NCBI GenBank assembly: GCA_963817035.1
Contig: CAWFMM010000004.1
Coordinates: 1,178,001-1,242,000 of the forward strand
Reading direction: 5' to 3'
Source of the DNA: AC-49 sp963817035
GTDB taxonomy: Bacteria; Actinomycetota; Thermoleophilia; Solirubrobacterales; Solirubrobacteraceae
DNA: 64,000 nt
Shown: positions 15,677 through 22,868 of the stretch, one piece after another
Layout: each line of letters opens with the position of its first letter
How positions within the stretch are numbered: the first letter of the stretch is position 1
Translations under genes and position numbers: made by a program
Notes under the pieces: model-generated
The model's input: only the letters and a program-made list of their open reading frames with translations
Databases searched by the model: none
Told to the model about the DNA's origin: nothing

Positions 15677-16955
15677 CGAGGCGGTCGCCGCCGGCGTTGC
15701 GGGCACGCTCGAGCGCGGTCGCCGCGGCGCCGAGCACGTGCTCGAGGTCATCGTCGCCCTGAGCCTCGGCGACTCCGGCGCTCGCGGTCACGGGGACGCT
15801 GTCGCGCACGCCGCTGATCGACTTGGAGCGGATCGACTCCAGCGCGCGCTCGACCGCGATGCGGGCGCCATCGGTGTCGGTCTCGGGCAGCAGGACGATG
15901 AACGCCTCGTCGCCGCGCTGACCGATGACGTCGGCGTCGCGCAGGGCCGAGCGGAGGCGCCGGCCGATCTCGGCGGTGACGCGACCGCCGGTCAGGTGGC
16001 CGAACTGGTCGTAGATGTCGTCGACGCCGTCGATCGCGACGATCACGACCGAGAGCGAGGCGACGGCTGCGGTCGCGGTCGCGGTCGCCGGCATCATCAG
16101 GCGGGCCCGGGCGAGGACCTCGTGCTCGTCGAGCACCTCTTCGACGAGCGGCGCGAAGCGGCCGGCGAAGCCGAGCTTGTTCCACAACCGTCCCGCGTCC
16201 TGCATGACCGCCCGCAGCATCGCGAGGCCGGCGAGCAGCGTGACGATCCGGGCCATCATCTCGCCGAGCGTTCCCGGCTCGCCGGCGCCCACGACCAGCG
16301 CACCGCTGAGCAGGTTCGCGGCGGCGACGACGGTCAGCCAGCTCTCGAGGTCCTCGCGACGGCCACGGCGCAGGCCGATGCCGACGGCGACCGCGGAGAT
16401 CACCGCGACGCCGAGGCCGAGCGGAGCCACCGTCGTCGGATCGTCGAGGGCCGGGAGCCTGCCGCGCAGCGCGCCGAGGTAGATGACGGCGAGCACGCCG
16501 ACGGCGTAGCCCGCGGCGATCGCGGCGCCCCGGACGCGTGTCGATGGTGGCGCGAATGCCTCGCGCAGGATCCTCGGCCCACCGAGCAGCGAGAGCACGA
16601 TGCCGATCGGCAGCGCGACGTGGGCGGTCACCCACATCCACGGGGCGCTGGCGCCGTGCGGGTGCAGGGTCAGCAGCGCGAACGCGCCGGCGGTCAGCGC
16701 GAAGGTGATCGAAAGTACGAGATGTCGCGCGCTGCCGCGGCGGACCGAGAACCAGCCGAGGAGCAGCGCGGCGACGAGGTACGTCCCGGCGATCGCGGCG
16801 CCGGTGACGCCAAGGAATCCAGCCGGGGGGCTGACGGGGTGCGAGGCCAGGACGGCCGCGCCCAACCCAAGCACTCCAAGGAGGCCCAGCACGACATGAC
16901 GCAGGGAACGCTCGTCCATCCCTCTGAAGTTCGGCGCGGGGGGTGCAATCTTCAT
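15555..16955 (-). CDS. polytopic membrane protein with degenerate GGDEF domain
   Basis: The N-terminal ~270 residues form about seven or eight hydrophobic segments; the rest is a diguanylate-cyclase-like domain. It is recognisable from 'VIVAIDGVDDIYDQFGHLTGG', 'RLRSALRDADVIG' and 'FIVLLPETDTDGARIAVERALESIR', then 'VTASAGVAEA'. Where GGDEF is expected the sequence reads R-G-D-E-A-F, so the active-site signature is altered however it is aligned. An RxxD I-site (RDAD) remains. It may be an inactive sensor or c-di-GMP binder. The ATG at 16955 is preferred because TATATG lies 10 bases upstream on this strand; 16919 is the alternative. The last ~30 residues are Asp/Ala/Pro-rich and lie opposite the rluB tail. 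Confidence 0.75.
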   Translation of the reverse strand: MKIAPPAPNFRGMDERSLRHVVLGLLGVLGLGAAVLASHPVSPPAGFLGVTGAAIAGTYLVAALLLGWFSVRRGSARHLVLSITFALTAGAFALLTLHPHGASAPWMWVTAHVALPIGIVLSLLGGPRILREAFAPPSTRVRGAAIAAGYAVGVLAVIYLGALRGRLPALDDPTTVAPLGLGVAVISAVAVGIGLRRGRREDLESWLTVVAAANLLSGALVVGAGEPGTLGEMMARIVTLLAGLAMLRAVMQDAGRLWNKLGFAGRFAPLVEEVLDEHEVLARARLMMPATATATAAVASLSVVIVAIDGVDDIYDQFGHLTGGRVTAEIGRRLRSALRDADVIGQRGDEAFIVLLPETDTDGARIAVERALESIRSKSISGVRDSVPVTASAGVAEAQGDDDLEHVLGAAATALERARNAGGDRLVISAAPSDSHAPPGGELEPGTDPAASDAVADPAALLPVAA

Positions 16956-17001
16956 GCCCCGGACACATATACGACGCAACCGCTCCTGACATGATCTGAG
17001 G

Positions 17002-17358
17002 ATGAGGCTCTTCGCCCTGCGGGGCGCGACCACCGTCGATCAGAACGAGGCCGACGAGATTCTCGTCGCAACCGAGGAACTGGTCGGCGAGATCATGCAA
17101 CGCAACACGCTGTCACCTGACGACGTCGTCAGCTGCATCTTCACCACGACCCCCGACCTCAACGCCCAGTTCCCGGCATTGGCGGCGCGCGCGCTCAAGG
17201 CGCCGCTGCTGTGCGCCCGCGAGATCGACGTGCCGGGCGCGATGCCGCGCGTGATCCGTGTGCTCATGCACTACTACGGCAGCGACGATCACACGCCCCA
17301 GCACGTCTATCTCGGTGAGGCGCGCGCGTTGCGCCTGGACCTACAGGCTGCTCAGTAG
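17002..17358 (+). CDS. aroH: monofunctional chorismate mutase, AroH class
   Basis: Converts chorismate to prephenate, the branch step to Phe and Tyr. The 118-residue protein matches the trimeric Bacillus-type AroH fold: 'LRGATTV' with Arg7, 'CAREIDVPGAMPRVIRVLMHYY' with Glu74 and Arg86, and Tyr103 in 'HVYLGEA'. These positions correspond to the known Arg7, Glu78, Arg90 and Tyr108 with a constant offset after a small gap. TGAGG just before the ATG may serve as ribosome site. It sits directly before hisC and an aromatic pathway operon. Confidence 0.93.
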   Translation: MRLFALRGATTVDQNEADEILVATEELVGEIMQRNTLSPDDVVSCIFTTTPDLNAQFPALAARALKAPLLCAREIDVPGAMPRVIRVLMHYYGSDDHTPQHVYLGEARALRLDLQAAQ

Positions 17359-17361
17359 CCT
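17356..17361 (+). promoter_or_regulatory. leaderless -10 box for hisC overlapping the aroH stop codon
   Basis: TAGCCT begins with the TAG stop of aroH and stands 8 bases before the hisC GTG, so the stop codon also forms the first half of the promoter box. Confidence 0.45.
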
Positions 17362-17369
17362 CTGGAACC

Positions 17370-18458
17370 GTGGCCCTCGAGTTCTCCCAACGTGTCGCAC
17401 GGATCCCGTCGTACCCCGTCGCCTCGGGCTACGCCCTGCCCGAGCACGTCGCGCTGCTGGCCTCCAACGAGTCGCCCGACCCGCCGCTGCCCGAGGTCGT
17501 CGAGGCCGTCACCCGCGCGCTGGCCGGCTCCAACCGCTACCCCGATCCCAGCAACAGCGCGCTGCGGCAAGCGCTCAGCGATCGCTACGACGTCCCGGCC
17601 GCACGGATCGCGATCGGCAACGGGTCGTGCGACGTCCTGCTCGCCGCCGGCGAGGCGCTACTCGAGCCCGGCGCCGAGCTGATCTACGCCTGGCCGTCGT
17701 TCAGCGTCTACCCGCACCTGGCGGCGGCCTCGGGGGCCCGTGCGATCGAGGTTGCACTCGACGCGCGGCACGGCCATGACCTTGACGCGATGGCGGCGCA
17801 GATCACCGCCGCGACGCGGCTGATCCTGATCTGCAACCCGAACAACCCGACGTCGACGGCGCTCCCGCTCGATCAGATCGCCGCGTTCATCGACACCGTC
17901 CCACGCCATGTCTGCATGATCCTTGACGAGGCCTACTGCGAGTTCAACACGCTCGACGATCCCGACGCGTCGCTGGATCTGCTGGCCAAGCACCCGAACC
18001 TCGTCCTGTTGCGCACGTTCTCGAAGATCCACGGCCTCTGCGGGCTGCGGGTCGGCTACGGGCTGGCGGGAGCTGCGGACTTCGTCACCGCGGTCGATCA
18101 GGTCCGCCAGCCGTTCTTCTGCAACATCGCGGCGCAGGCCGCCGCAATCGAGGCGCTGAAGCACTCCGACGCCGTCGCCCAGCGTGTCGAGCGCAACATC
18201 GTCGCGCGGGTGACCGTCGACAGTGGACTGCGCGAGCTGGGCATCGAGTCGGCCGATTCGCAGGCGAACTTCTGCTGGTTCGATCTGCCGGGCGGGCCCG
18301 AGAGCGAGGACGAGATCGTCGACGGCCTGCGCGATCGCGCGATTCTCGTTCGGGCGGGCAAGGCGCTGGGACGGCCGGGGGCGCTGCGGGTGACCTACGG
18401 CACGCCACCGGAGAACGACCGCTTCCTCGTCGCGCTGGGCGAACTGCTCGACGCGTAG
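17370..18458 (+). CDS. hisC: histidinol-phosphate / aromatic aminotransferase
   Basis: PLP fold-type I aminotransferase of the HisC family, 362 residues. Visible features are 'LLASNESPDPPLPEVVEAV', 'NRYPDPSNSALRQALSDRY', 'IAIGNGSCDVL', 'LICNPNNPTSTALPLDQIAAFID', 'LDEAYCEF' and the PLP lysine in 'RTFSKIHGLCGLRVGYG' (Lys219). Because aroH, aroF, tyrA and aroA surround it, it may serve as the phenylpyruvate/hydroxyphenylpyruvate aminotransferase rather than, or as well as, in histidine synthesis. Sequence alone cannot separate these roles. The GTG at 17370 is supported by the -10 box. Confidence 0.88.
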   Translation: MALEFSQRVARIPSYPVASGYALPEHVALLASNESPDPPLPEVVEAVTRALAGSNRYPDPSNSALRQALSDRYDVPAARIAIGNGSCDVLLAAGEALLEPGAELIYAWPSFSVYPHLAAASGARAIEVALDARHGHDLDAMAAQITAATRLILICNPNNPTSTALPLDQIAAFIDTVPRHVCMILDEAYCEFNTLDDPDASLDLLAKHPNLVLLRTFSKIHGLCGLRVGYGLAGAADFVTAVDQVRQPFFCNIAAQAAAIEALKHSDAVAQRVERNIVARVTVDSGLRELGIESADSQANFCWFDLPGGPESEDEIVDGLRDRAILVRAGKALGRPGALRVTYGTPPENDRFLVALGELLDA

Positions 18459-18494
18459 ACACGCGGTCGCGGCTGTGCCATCATCGACCGTCTG

Positions 18495-18578
18495 ATGGCT
18501 TCACGTCTCGCCAGCGCTTTCTCTCTCGGCTCCGCGCTGGCCGGTTCGACGTATGCCTACGCCTGGCGATTTAGCTAG
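18495..18578 (+). CDS. aromatic-rich leader peptide of the aroF operon
   Basis: A 27-codon ORF (ATG to TAG) in the hisC-aroF gap. It begins M-A-S-R-L-A and ends T-Y-A-Y-A-W-R-F-S, so two Tyr codons (18552, 18558), one Trp codon (18564) and one Phe codon (18570) fall within seven codons just before the stop. These are the three end products of the pathway whose first enzyme, DAHP synthase, is encoded 124 bases downstream. This is the classic layout of a ribosome-stalling leader peptide for transcription attenuation. CATCAT 10 bases before the ATG is a weak -10 candidate. Translation and function are inferred. Confidence 0.75.
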   Translation: MASRLASAFSLGSALAGSTYAYAWRFS

Positions 18579-18639
18579 GCGCTCGGCCGGCACCCCTCAG
18601 ACGCCGTCCAGCTGATTCGGACCCTCAGGGTCGAGCGCC
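18560..18639 (+). promoter_or_regulatory. candidate attenuator with alternative pairings before aroF
   Basis: GGCGCTCG (18578-18585) is perfectly complementary to CGAGCGCC (18632-18639). The first of these overlaps AGGCG (18577-18581), which can pair instead with CGCCT (18560-18564), located in the Tyr/Trp codons of the leader peptide. A ribosome stalled on those codons would block the small stem and free the larger one. Downstream, CGGACTGTCCG and a T/C-rich run (near 18657-18678) could be a weak terminator, but no strong T-tract is present. Confidence 0.45.
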
Positions 18640-18701
18640 GCTCTCACTGCTGTTCGCGGACTGTCCGTACTCTTCTCCAGGCGTTTGAAAGGACCGATTG
18701 C

Positions 18702-19736
18702 ATGATGATCGTCATGAAACCCACGGCCACCGAGGCCGAAATCGACGCGGTGATCGACCGCGTGCATGCCATGGGCGCCACGGCCCACCCGATCCACGGC
18801 GCCGAGCTCACGGTGATCGGCGCCGTGGGCGACCGCGAGCACGTCGACAACCTGGGGCTCGAAGGTGCACCGGGCGTCGACAAGCTCGTTCCGATCCTCA
18901 AGCCGTACAAGCTCGCCTCGAGCGAGCTGCGCCGCGGCGAGCGGTCGGTCTTCGAGATCGGCGGCAGCAAGGTCGGCGGTGACCATTTCGCGCTGATGGC
19001 CGGCCCGTGCACGGTCGAGAGCCGCGAGCAGCTGCTCGAGACGACCGAGATCGTCAAAGCGGCCGGGGCGACGTTCCTGCGCGGCGGTGCCTACAAGCCG
19101 CGCACGTCGCCCTACGCGTTCCAGGGGCTTGGCCAGGAGGGGCTGGAGCTGCTTGCGGAGGCGAAGGCGCACAGCGGCCTGCCCGTGATCACCGAGTGCA
19201 TGGACGTCCGCGACCTGCCGGCCGTACTCGAGGTCGCCGACGTGCTGCAGATCGGGGCGCGCAACATGCAGAACTACACGCTGCTGTCCGAGATCGGGCG
19301 AACTCGGTGCCCGGTGATGATCAAGCGCGGGCTGTCGGCGACGCTCGATGAGCTGCTGATGGCCGCCGAGTACGTGCTCAAGGAGGGCAACCCGAACGTC
19401 TTGCTGTGTGAGCGCGGGATCCGCACGTTCGAGACCGCCTACCGGTTCACGCTGGACCTGACCGCGGTCCCGGCGCTCCAGGAGCTCACGCATCTGCCGG
19501 TGATCGTCGATCCCAGCCATGCGGCGGGGCGGCGCGCGCTGGTCGAGCCGCTCAGCCTTGCGGCCGCGGCGGTGGGTGCCGACGGGATCCTCGTCGAGGT
19601 CCACCCGGACCCCGAGCTCGCGGTCTGCGACGGGGCGCACGCGCTGCGTGGCGACGAGTTCGCCGCCTACGCGGCGCGCGTGCACCAGGTCGCCGAGATC
19701 GCCGGCAAGACGACGCACGTCAGCGCGGCCGTGTGA
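18702..19736 (+). CDS. aroF: 3-deoxy-7-phosphoheptulonate (DAHP) synthase, type I-beta with N-terminal regulatory domain
   Basis: First committed step of the shikimate pathway: condenses PEP and erythrose-4-phosphate. The first ~70 residues form a ferredoxin-like domain ('MIVMKPTATEAEIDAVIDRVHAMG'), known in this class to mediate feedback by Tyr/Phe. The TIM-barrel follows: 'MAGPCTVESREQLLET', 'LRGGAYKPRTSPYAFQGLG', 'QIGARNMQNYTLL', 'IKRGLSATLDELLMAAEYVL' and 'DPSHAAGRR'. Length 344. AAAGGA lies 8 bases before the ATG at 18702, one of the few clear ribosome sites here, in line with a real untranslated leader. It overlaps tyrA by four bases. Confidence 0.95.
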   Translation: MMIVMKPTATEAEIDAVIDRVHAMGATAHPIHGAELTVIGAVGDREHVDNLGLEGAPGVDKLVPILKPYKLASSELRRGERSVFEIGGSKVGGDHFALMAGPCTVESREQLLETTEIVKAAGATFLRGGAYKPRTSPYAFQGLGQEGLELLAEAKAHSGLPVITECMDVRDLPAVLEVADVLQIGARNMQNYTLLSEIGRTRCPVMIKRGLSATLDELLMAAEYVLKEGNPNVLLCERGIRTFETAYRFTLDLTAVPALQELTHLPVIVDPSHAAGRRALVEPLSLAAAAVGADGILVEVHPDPELAVCDGAHALRGDEFAAYAARVHQVAEIAGKTTHVSAAV

Positions 19737-20782
19737 ACGTCTGCGTCGTCGGTGTCGGGTTGATCGGCGGCTCGATCGCGCTCGCCGCGCGTGAGCGCCT
19801 CGACGCCCACGTCACCGGATATGACCCGGACCGCGCGGCCGCCGACCGAGCGCTTGCGATCGGCGCGTTGGATCGGGCTCCGGCGACCCTCGCCGAAGCA
19901 CTCGACGGCGCCGATCTGGCGTTCGTCTGCGCGCCGTTGGGCGTGCTGCACGAGTGCGTCCGCGAGACGCTGGACGTCGCGCCCGCAGGCTGCGCGGTCA
20001 CCGATGTCGGCTCGACCAAGCGCACGATTCTCGCCGACGACGAGCGCTTCATAGGCGGGCACCCACTGGCCGGGTCCGAGTCGGCGGGCGTCGATCACGC
20101 GCGTTCCGACCTGTTCGCCGACGCGACCTGGTACCTGACGCCGACCAGCGTCACCTCGGGTGTGTTGTACGAACGCCTGCACCGCGCGCTGGCCGCGATC
20201 GGCGCCCGTCCGACGGCCGTCGACGCTGCGGTCCATGACCGGATGATGGCCGCGATCTCGCATCTCCCGCACGTGTTCGCCAACCTGCTCGTCGGCCAGG
20301 CCGCCGGCGTGCTCGGCGGCGAGACGCTGCCCGCCACCGGCCCCAGCTTCCGCGATGCCACTCGCGTCGCCGGTGCGAACCCGCCGCTGTGGGCCGACAT
20401 CCTGCTCGCCAACCGCGACGCGTTGCTGGCTTCGGTCGACGAGGCGAGCCGCGAGCTCGAGGAGCTACGCGTGCTGCTCAAGGCGGGCGACCCCGTGGCG
20501 CTGGCCGAGTGGCAGCAGGACGCGGCGAAGTGGCGGACGGCGCTGTTGGATGCCGGCACGCTGCCCGGGTCGTCGCACTCGCTGCGGGTCGCGGTACCCA
20601 ACCGGCCCGGCGTCGTCGCGGAGATCGCGCTCGCGCTCGGCGGCGCCGGGATCAACATCTCCGACCTGTCGTTGACCCCGACGGCCGACGGCACGCGCGG
20701 CGAGGTCGCACTGTGGGTCTCGGCCGGTGACGCACCGCGCGCCGAGACGCTGATCATCGGACTTGGGCTGGCGATCGCATGA
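19733..20782 (+). CDS. tyrA: prephenate dehydrogenase with C-terminal ACT domain
   Basis: NAD(P)-dependent conversion of prephenate to 4-hydroxyphenylpyruvate for tyrosine. The 349-residue protein has an N-terminal dinucleotide motif 'VVGVGLIGGSIALAA', then 'DVGSTKRTI', 'GGHPLAGSESAGVDHA' and 'HDRMMAAISHLPHVFANLL' with the catalytic His regions, then an ACT domain from about residue 283 ('LRVAVPNRPGVVAEIALALGGAGINISDLSL'). The ACT domain suggests allosteric control by an amino acid. The GTG overlaps aroF (GTGA) and the stop overlaps aroA (ATGA). Confidence 0.94.
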   Translation: MNVCVVGVGLIGGSIALAARERLDAHVTGYDPDRAAADRALAIGALDRAPATLAEALDGADLAFVCAPLGVLHECVRETLDVAPAGCAVTDVGSTKRTILADDERFIGGHPLAGSESAGVDHARSDLFADATWYLTPTSVTSGVLYERLHRALAAIGARPTAVDAAVHDRMMAAISHLPHVFANLLVGQAAGVLGGETLPATGPSFRDATRVAGANPPLWADILLANRDALLASVDEASRELEELRVLLKAGDPVALAEWQQDAAKWRTALLDAGTLPGSSHSLRVAVPNRPGVVAEIALALGGAGINISDLSLTPTADGTRGEVALWVSAGDAPRAETLIIGLGLAIA

Positions 20783-22083
20783 GCGACGCGCACTTCGATC
20801 CGGCGCCGGCGCTGCGCGGCGAGATCACGCCGCCGGCCGACAAGTCGATCTCCCATCGCGCCGCGCTGGTCGGGGCGATGTCGGGCGGTCGCGTGCGGAT
20901 CGAGAACTACCTTGACGCGGCGGACACGAACTCGACGCTGGCCGCGGTGGAGGCGCTCGGCGCGCGCGTGGAGCGCGGCGACGGCGTCGTCGTCGTCCGC
21001 GGCGTCGGGCTCAACGGCGCGGTGGCGCCGGACGCGCCGATCGACGTCGGCAACGCCGGCACGCTGATGCGGCTGCTGCCGGGCTGGCTCGCCGCGCAGG
21101 AGGGCCGCACGTTTACGCTCGACGGCGACGACTCGATCCGCCAGCGTCCAGTCGACCGGATCGCCGTCCCGCTGCGCGCGATGGGGGCGAGCATCGGCGC
21201 GCGCGACGGGCGCTTCGCCCCGTTCGCGGTTCAGGGCCGCCGGCTCCACTCGATCCACTACGACATGCCGGTGGCCAGCGCCCAGGTGAAGTCGTGTGTG
21301 CTGCTGGCGGGGTTGATGGCCAAAGGGACGACGACGGTCATCGAACCGGCGCCGAGCCGCGATCACACCGAGCGGATGCTCGTCGCCGCCGGGGCCCAGG
21401 TGCACCGCAACGGGCGCCACGTCACCGTCGCCTCGTCCGACGGACTGGAGATCGACGAGCTGATCGTCCCGGCAGACCTCAGCTCGGCGGCGTTTCTGAT
21501 CGCCGCGGCGCTGTTGGTCGAGGGCTCGCGGCTGACCCTGCGCGGGGTGAACGTCAACTGGACGCGCACCGGCTTCGTGCGGATCGCGCAACGGATGGGC
21601 GCCGTGGTCGACGGGGAGTTCGAGGAGGACCCAGGCGACGAGATCGTCGCGCACGAGCCGATCGCCGACCTCGAGATCGGCTTCGGCCCACTGATCGGGA
21701 CGACGGTCAGCGCCGACGAGGTCCCGCTGGCGATCGACGAGCTCCCACTCGTCGCGCTGCTCGGCTGCTTCGCCGAAGGCGAGACAGTGGTGCGCGGCGC
21801 CGGTGAGTTGCGGGTCAAGGAGTCCGACCGCATCGCCACGGTCGTCGACGGTCTCAGCGCGCTCGGCGCCCAGATCGACGCGACCGAGGACGGCTTCGTC
21901 GTCACCGGAACCGGCGGCCTGCGCGGTGGCACGATCGCCTCTCACGGCGACCACCGCCTCGCGATGCTCGGCGCCGTGGCGGGTCTGGCGTCGCGTGAGG
22001 GCGTGACGGTGCAAGGCATGAACGCCGCCGCGGTTTCTTACCCGGGCTTCAGCGCCGATGTCGCAACGCTGCTCGTACGCTGA
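20779..22083 (+). CDS. aroA: 3-phosphoshikimate 1-carboxyvinyltransferase (EPSP synthase)
   Basis: Adds enolpyruvyl from PEP to shikimate-3-phosphate. The 434-residue protein has 'PADKSISHRAALVGAM', 'VGNAGTLMRLLPGWLA', 'PVASAQVKSCVLLAGLMAKG', 'LRVKESDRIATVVDGL' and 'GDHRLAMLGAVAGLAS'. The NAGT segment reads N-A-G-T-L-M-R-L, close to the common N-A-G-T-x-x-R. It closes the aroF-tyrA-aroA operon, in which all genes overlap by four bases. A palindromic repeat follows 54 bases after the stop. Confidence 0.97.
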   Translation: MSDAHFDPAPALRGEITPPADKSISHRAALVGAMSGGRVRIENYLDAADTNSTLAAVEALGARVERGDGVVVVRGVGLNGAVAPDAPIDVGNAGTLMRLLPGWLAAQEGRTFTLDGDDSIRQRPVDRIAVPLRAMGASIGARDGRFAPFAVQGRRLHSIHYDMPVASAQVKSCVLLAGLMAKGTTTVIEPAPSRDHTERMLVAAGAQVHRNGRHVTVASSDGLEIDELIVPADLSSAAFLIAAALLVEGSRLTLRGVNVNWTRTGFVRIAQRMGAVVDGEFEEDPGDEIVAHEPIADLEIGFGPLIGTTVSADEVPLAIDELPLVALLGCFAEGETVVRGAGELRVKESDRIATVVDGLSALGAQIDATEDGFVVTGTGGLRGGTIASHGDHRLAMLGAVAGLASREGVTVQGMNAAAVSYPGFSADVATLLVR

Positions 22084-22136
22084 GCGGCGGTGTCACTTCG
22101 TGCCGCTTATGCGTCTTCACCCAAAGAGGTCCGCCC

Positions 22137-22209
22137 AAGGGGTCAGACCCCTTACTCGCGCCCGACTCATAAAATCTGCGTGGCCTCGACTCAAGGGGTC
22201 TGACCCCTT
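22137..22209 (+). repeat. 73-bp palindrome-bounded intergenic repeat, copy 2
   Basis: Ends are AAGGGGTCAGACCCCTT (22137-22153) and its exact inverted copy (22193-22209), giving perfect 17-bp terminal inverted repeats. The core holds GACTCATAAAATCT at 22164-22177, at the same offset as in copy 1 (one base differs); the rest of the core is unrelated. It is in the aroA-cmk gap, 68 bases before the cmk -10 box. No transposase is nearby, so it would depend on one elsewhere. Confidence 0.8.
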
Positions 22210-22276
22210 TCGCCCCCCTTCGCCCTTTCGCGCGGGCCCCGATGCGTTCACTTCGTGGCCCGCTGACGCCACGGTC

Positions 22277-22282
22277 TAAGGT
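22277..22282 (+). promoter_or_regulatory. leaderless -10 box for cmk (TAAGGT)
   Basis: TAAGGT lies 10 bases before the cmk ATG at 22293 and supports that start over an in-frame upstream ATG at 22242. Confidence 0.45.
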
Positions 22283-22292
22283 CCCCGCCGCC

Positions 22293-22868
22293 ATGATCAT
22301 CGCCATCGACGGCCCCGCGGGGGCGGGAAAGTCCACGGTTGCCCGCGCAATCGCTGATGGTCTGGGCTACCAGTTCCTCGACAGCGGGGCGATGTATCGC
22401 GCCGCGGCGCTTGCTGGCGACGCGGGTGCCGACATCCGTCTCGACGGCGACCGTGTCTTGGTCGGCGAACGTGACGTGACCGCCGAGATCCGCACGCCGG
22501 AGATCTCCGAGGCCGCCTCGGTGCTCGCGTCTGACCCCGACCAGCGCCGGGTGATCATCGCCCAGCAGCATCGGCTCGTCGCCGACGGTGACTGGGTGAT
22601 CGAGGGCCGCGACGCGGCGACCGCGATCGCCCCCGACGCCGAGCTCAAGATCTTCCTCACCGCCTCGGTTCACGAGCGGGCCAAGCGTCGCGCGCTGCAG
22701 ACCGGCGAGCCCGAGGCCGAGGTGCTCGTCGACCTGATGGCCCGCGACGCACGCGACGACACACTCGGGCGCTCGGTCCTGCGACCGGCAATGGGTGCGA
22801 TCGCCATCAACACCACGGGGCTCGACCTCGATCGCGTCGTCGCCAAGGTCCGGGAGCTGCTGCCATGA
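22293..22868 (+). CDS. cmk: cytidylate kinase
   Basis: Phosphorylates CMP and dCMP with ATP. The 191-residue protein opens with the P-loop 'IAIDGPAGAGKSTVARAIADGLGYQFLDSGAMYRA' in standard order, has 'EIRTPEISEAASVLASDPDQRR', and 'VIEGRDAATAIAPDAELKIFLTAS' as the second substrate motif. It is somewhat shorter than the typical 220-230 residues, the middle insert being reduced. The ATG at 22293 directly precedes the P-loop strand. It overlaps der by four bases; the cmk-der pair is common in actinobacteria. Confidence 0.94.
   Translation: MIIAIDGPAGAGKSTVARAIADGLGYQFLDSGAMYRAAALAGDAGADIRLDGDRVLVGERDVTAEIRTPEISEAASVLASDPDQRRVIIAQQHRLVADGDWVIEGRDAATAIAPDAELKIFLTASVHERAKRRALQTGEPEAEVLVDLMARDARDDTLGRSVLRPAMGAIAINTTGLDLDRVVAKVRELLP

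Noticed and set aside
20095..22014. 639-codon minus-strand frame
   Set aside because: Antisense to tyrA and aroA; no motif, His/Arg-rich shadow composition.
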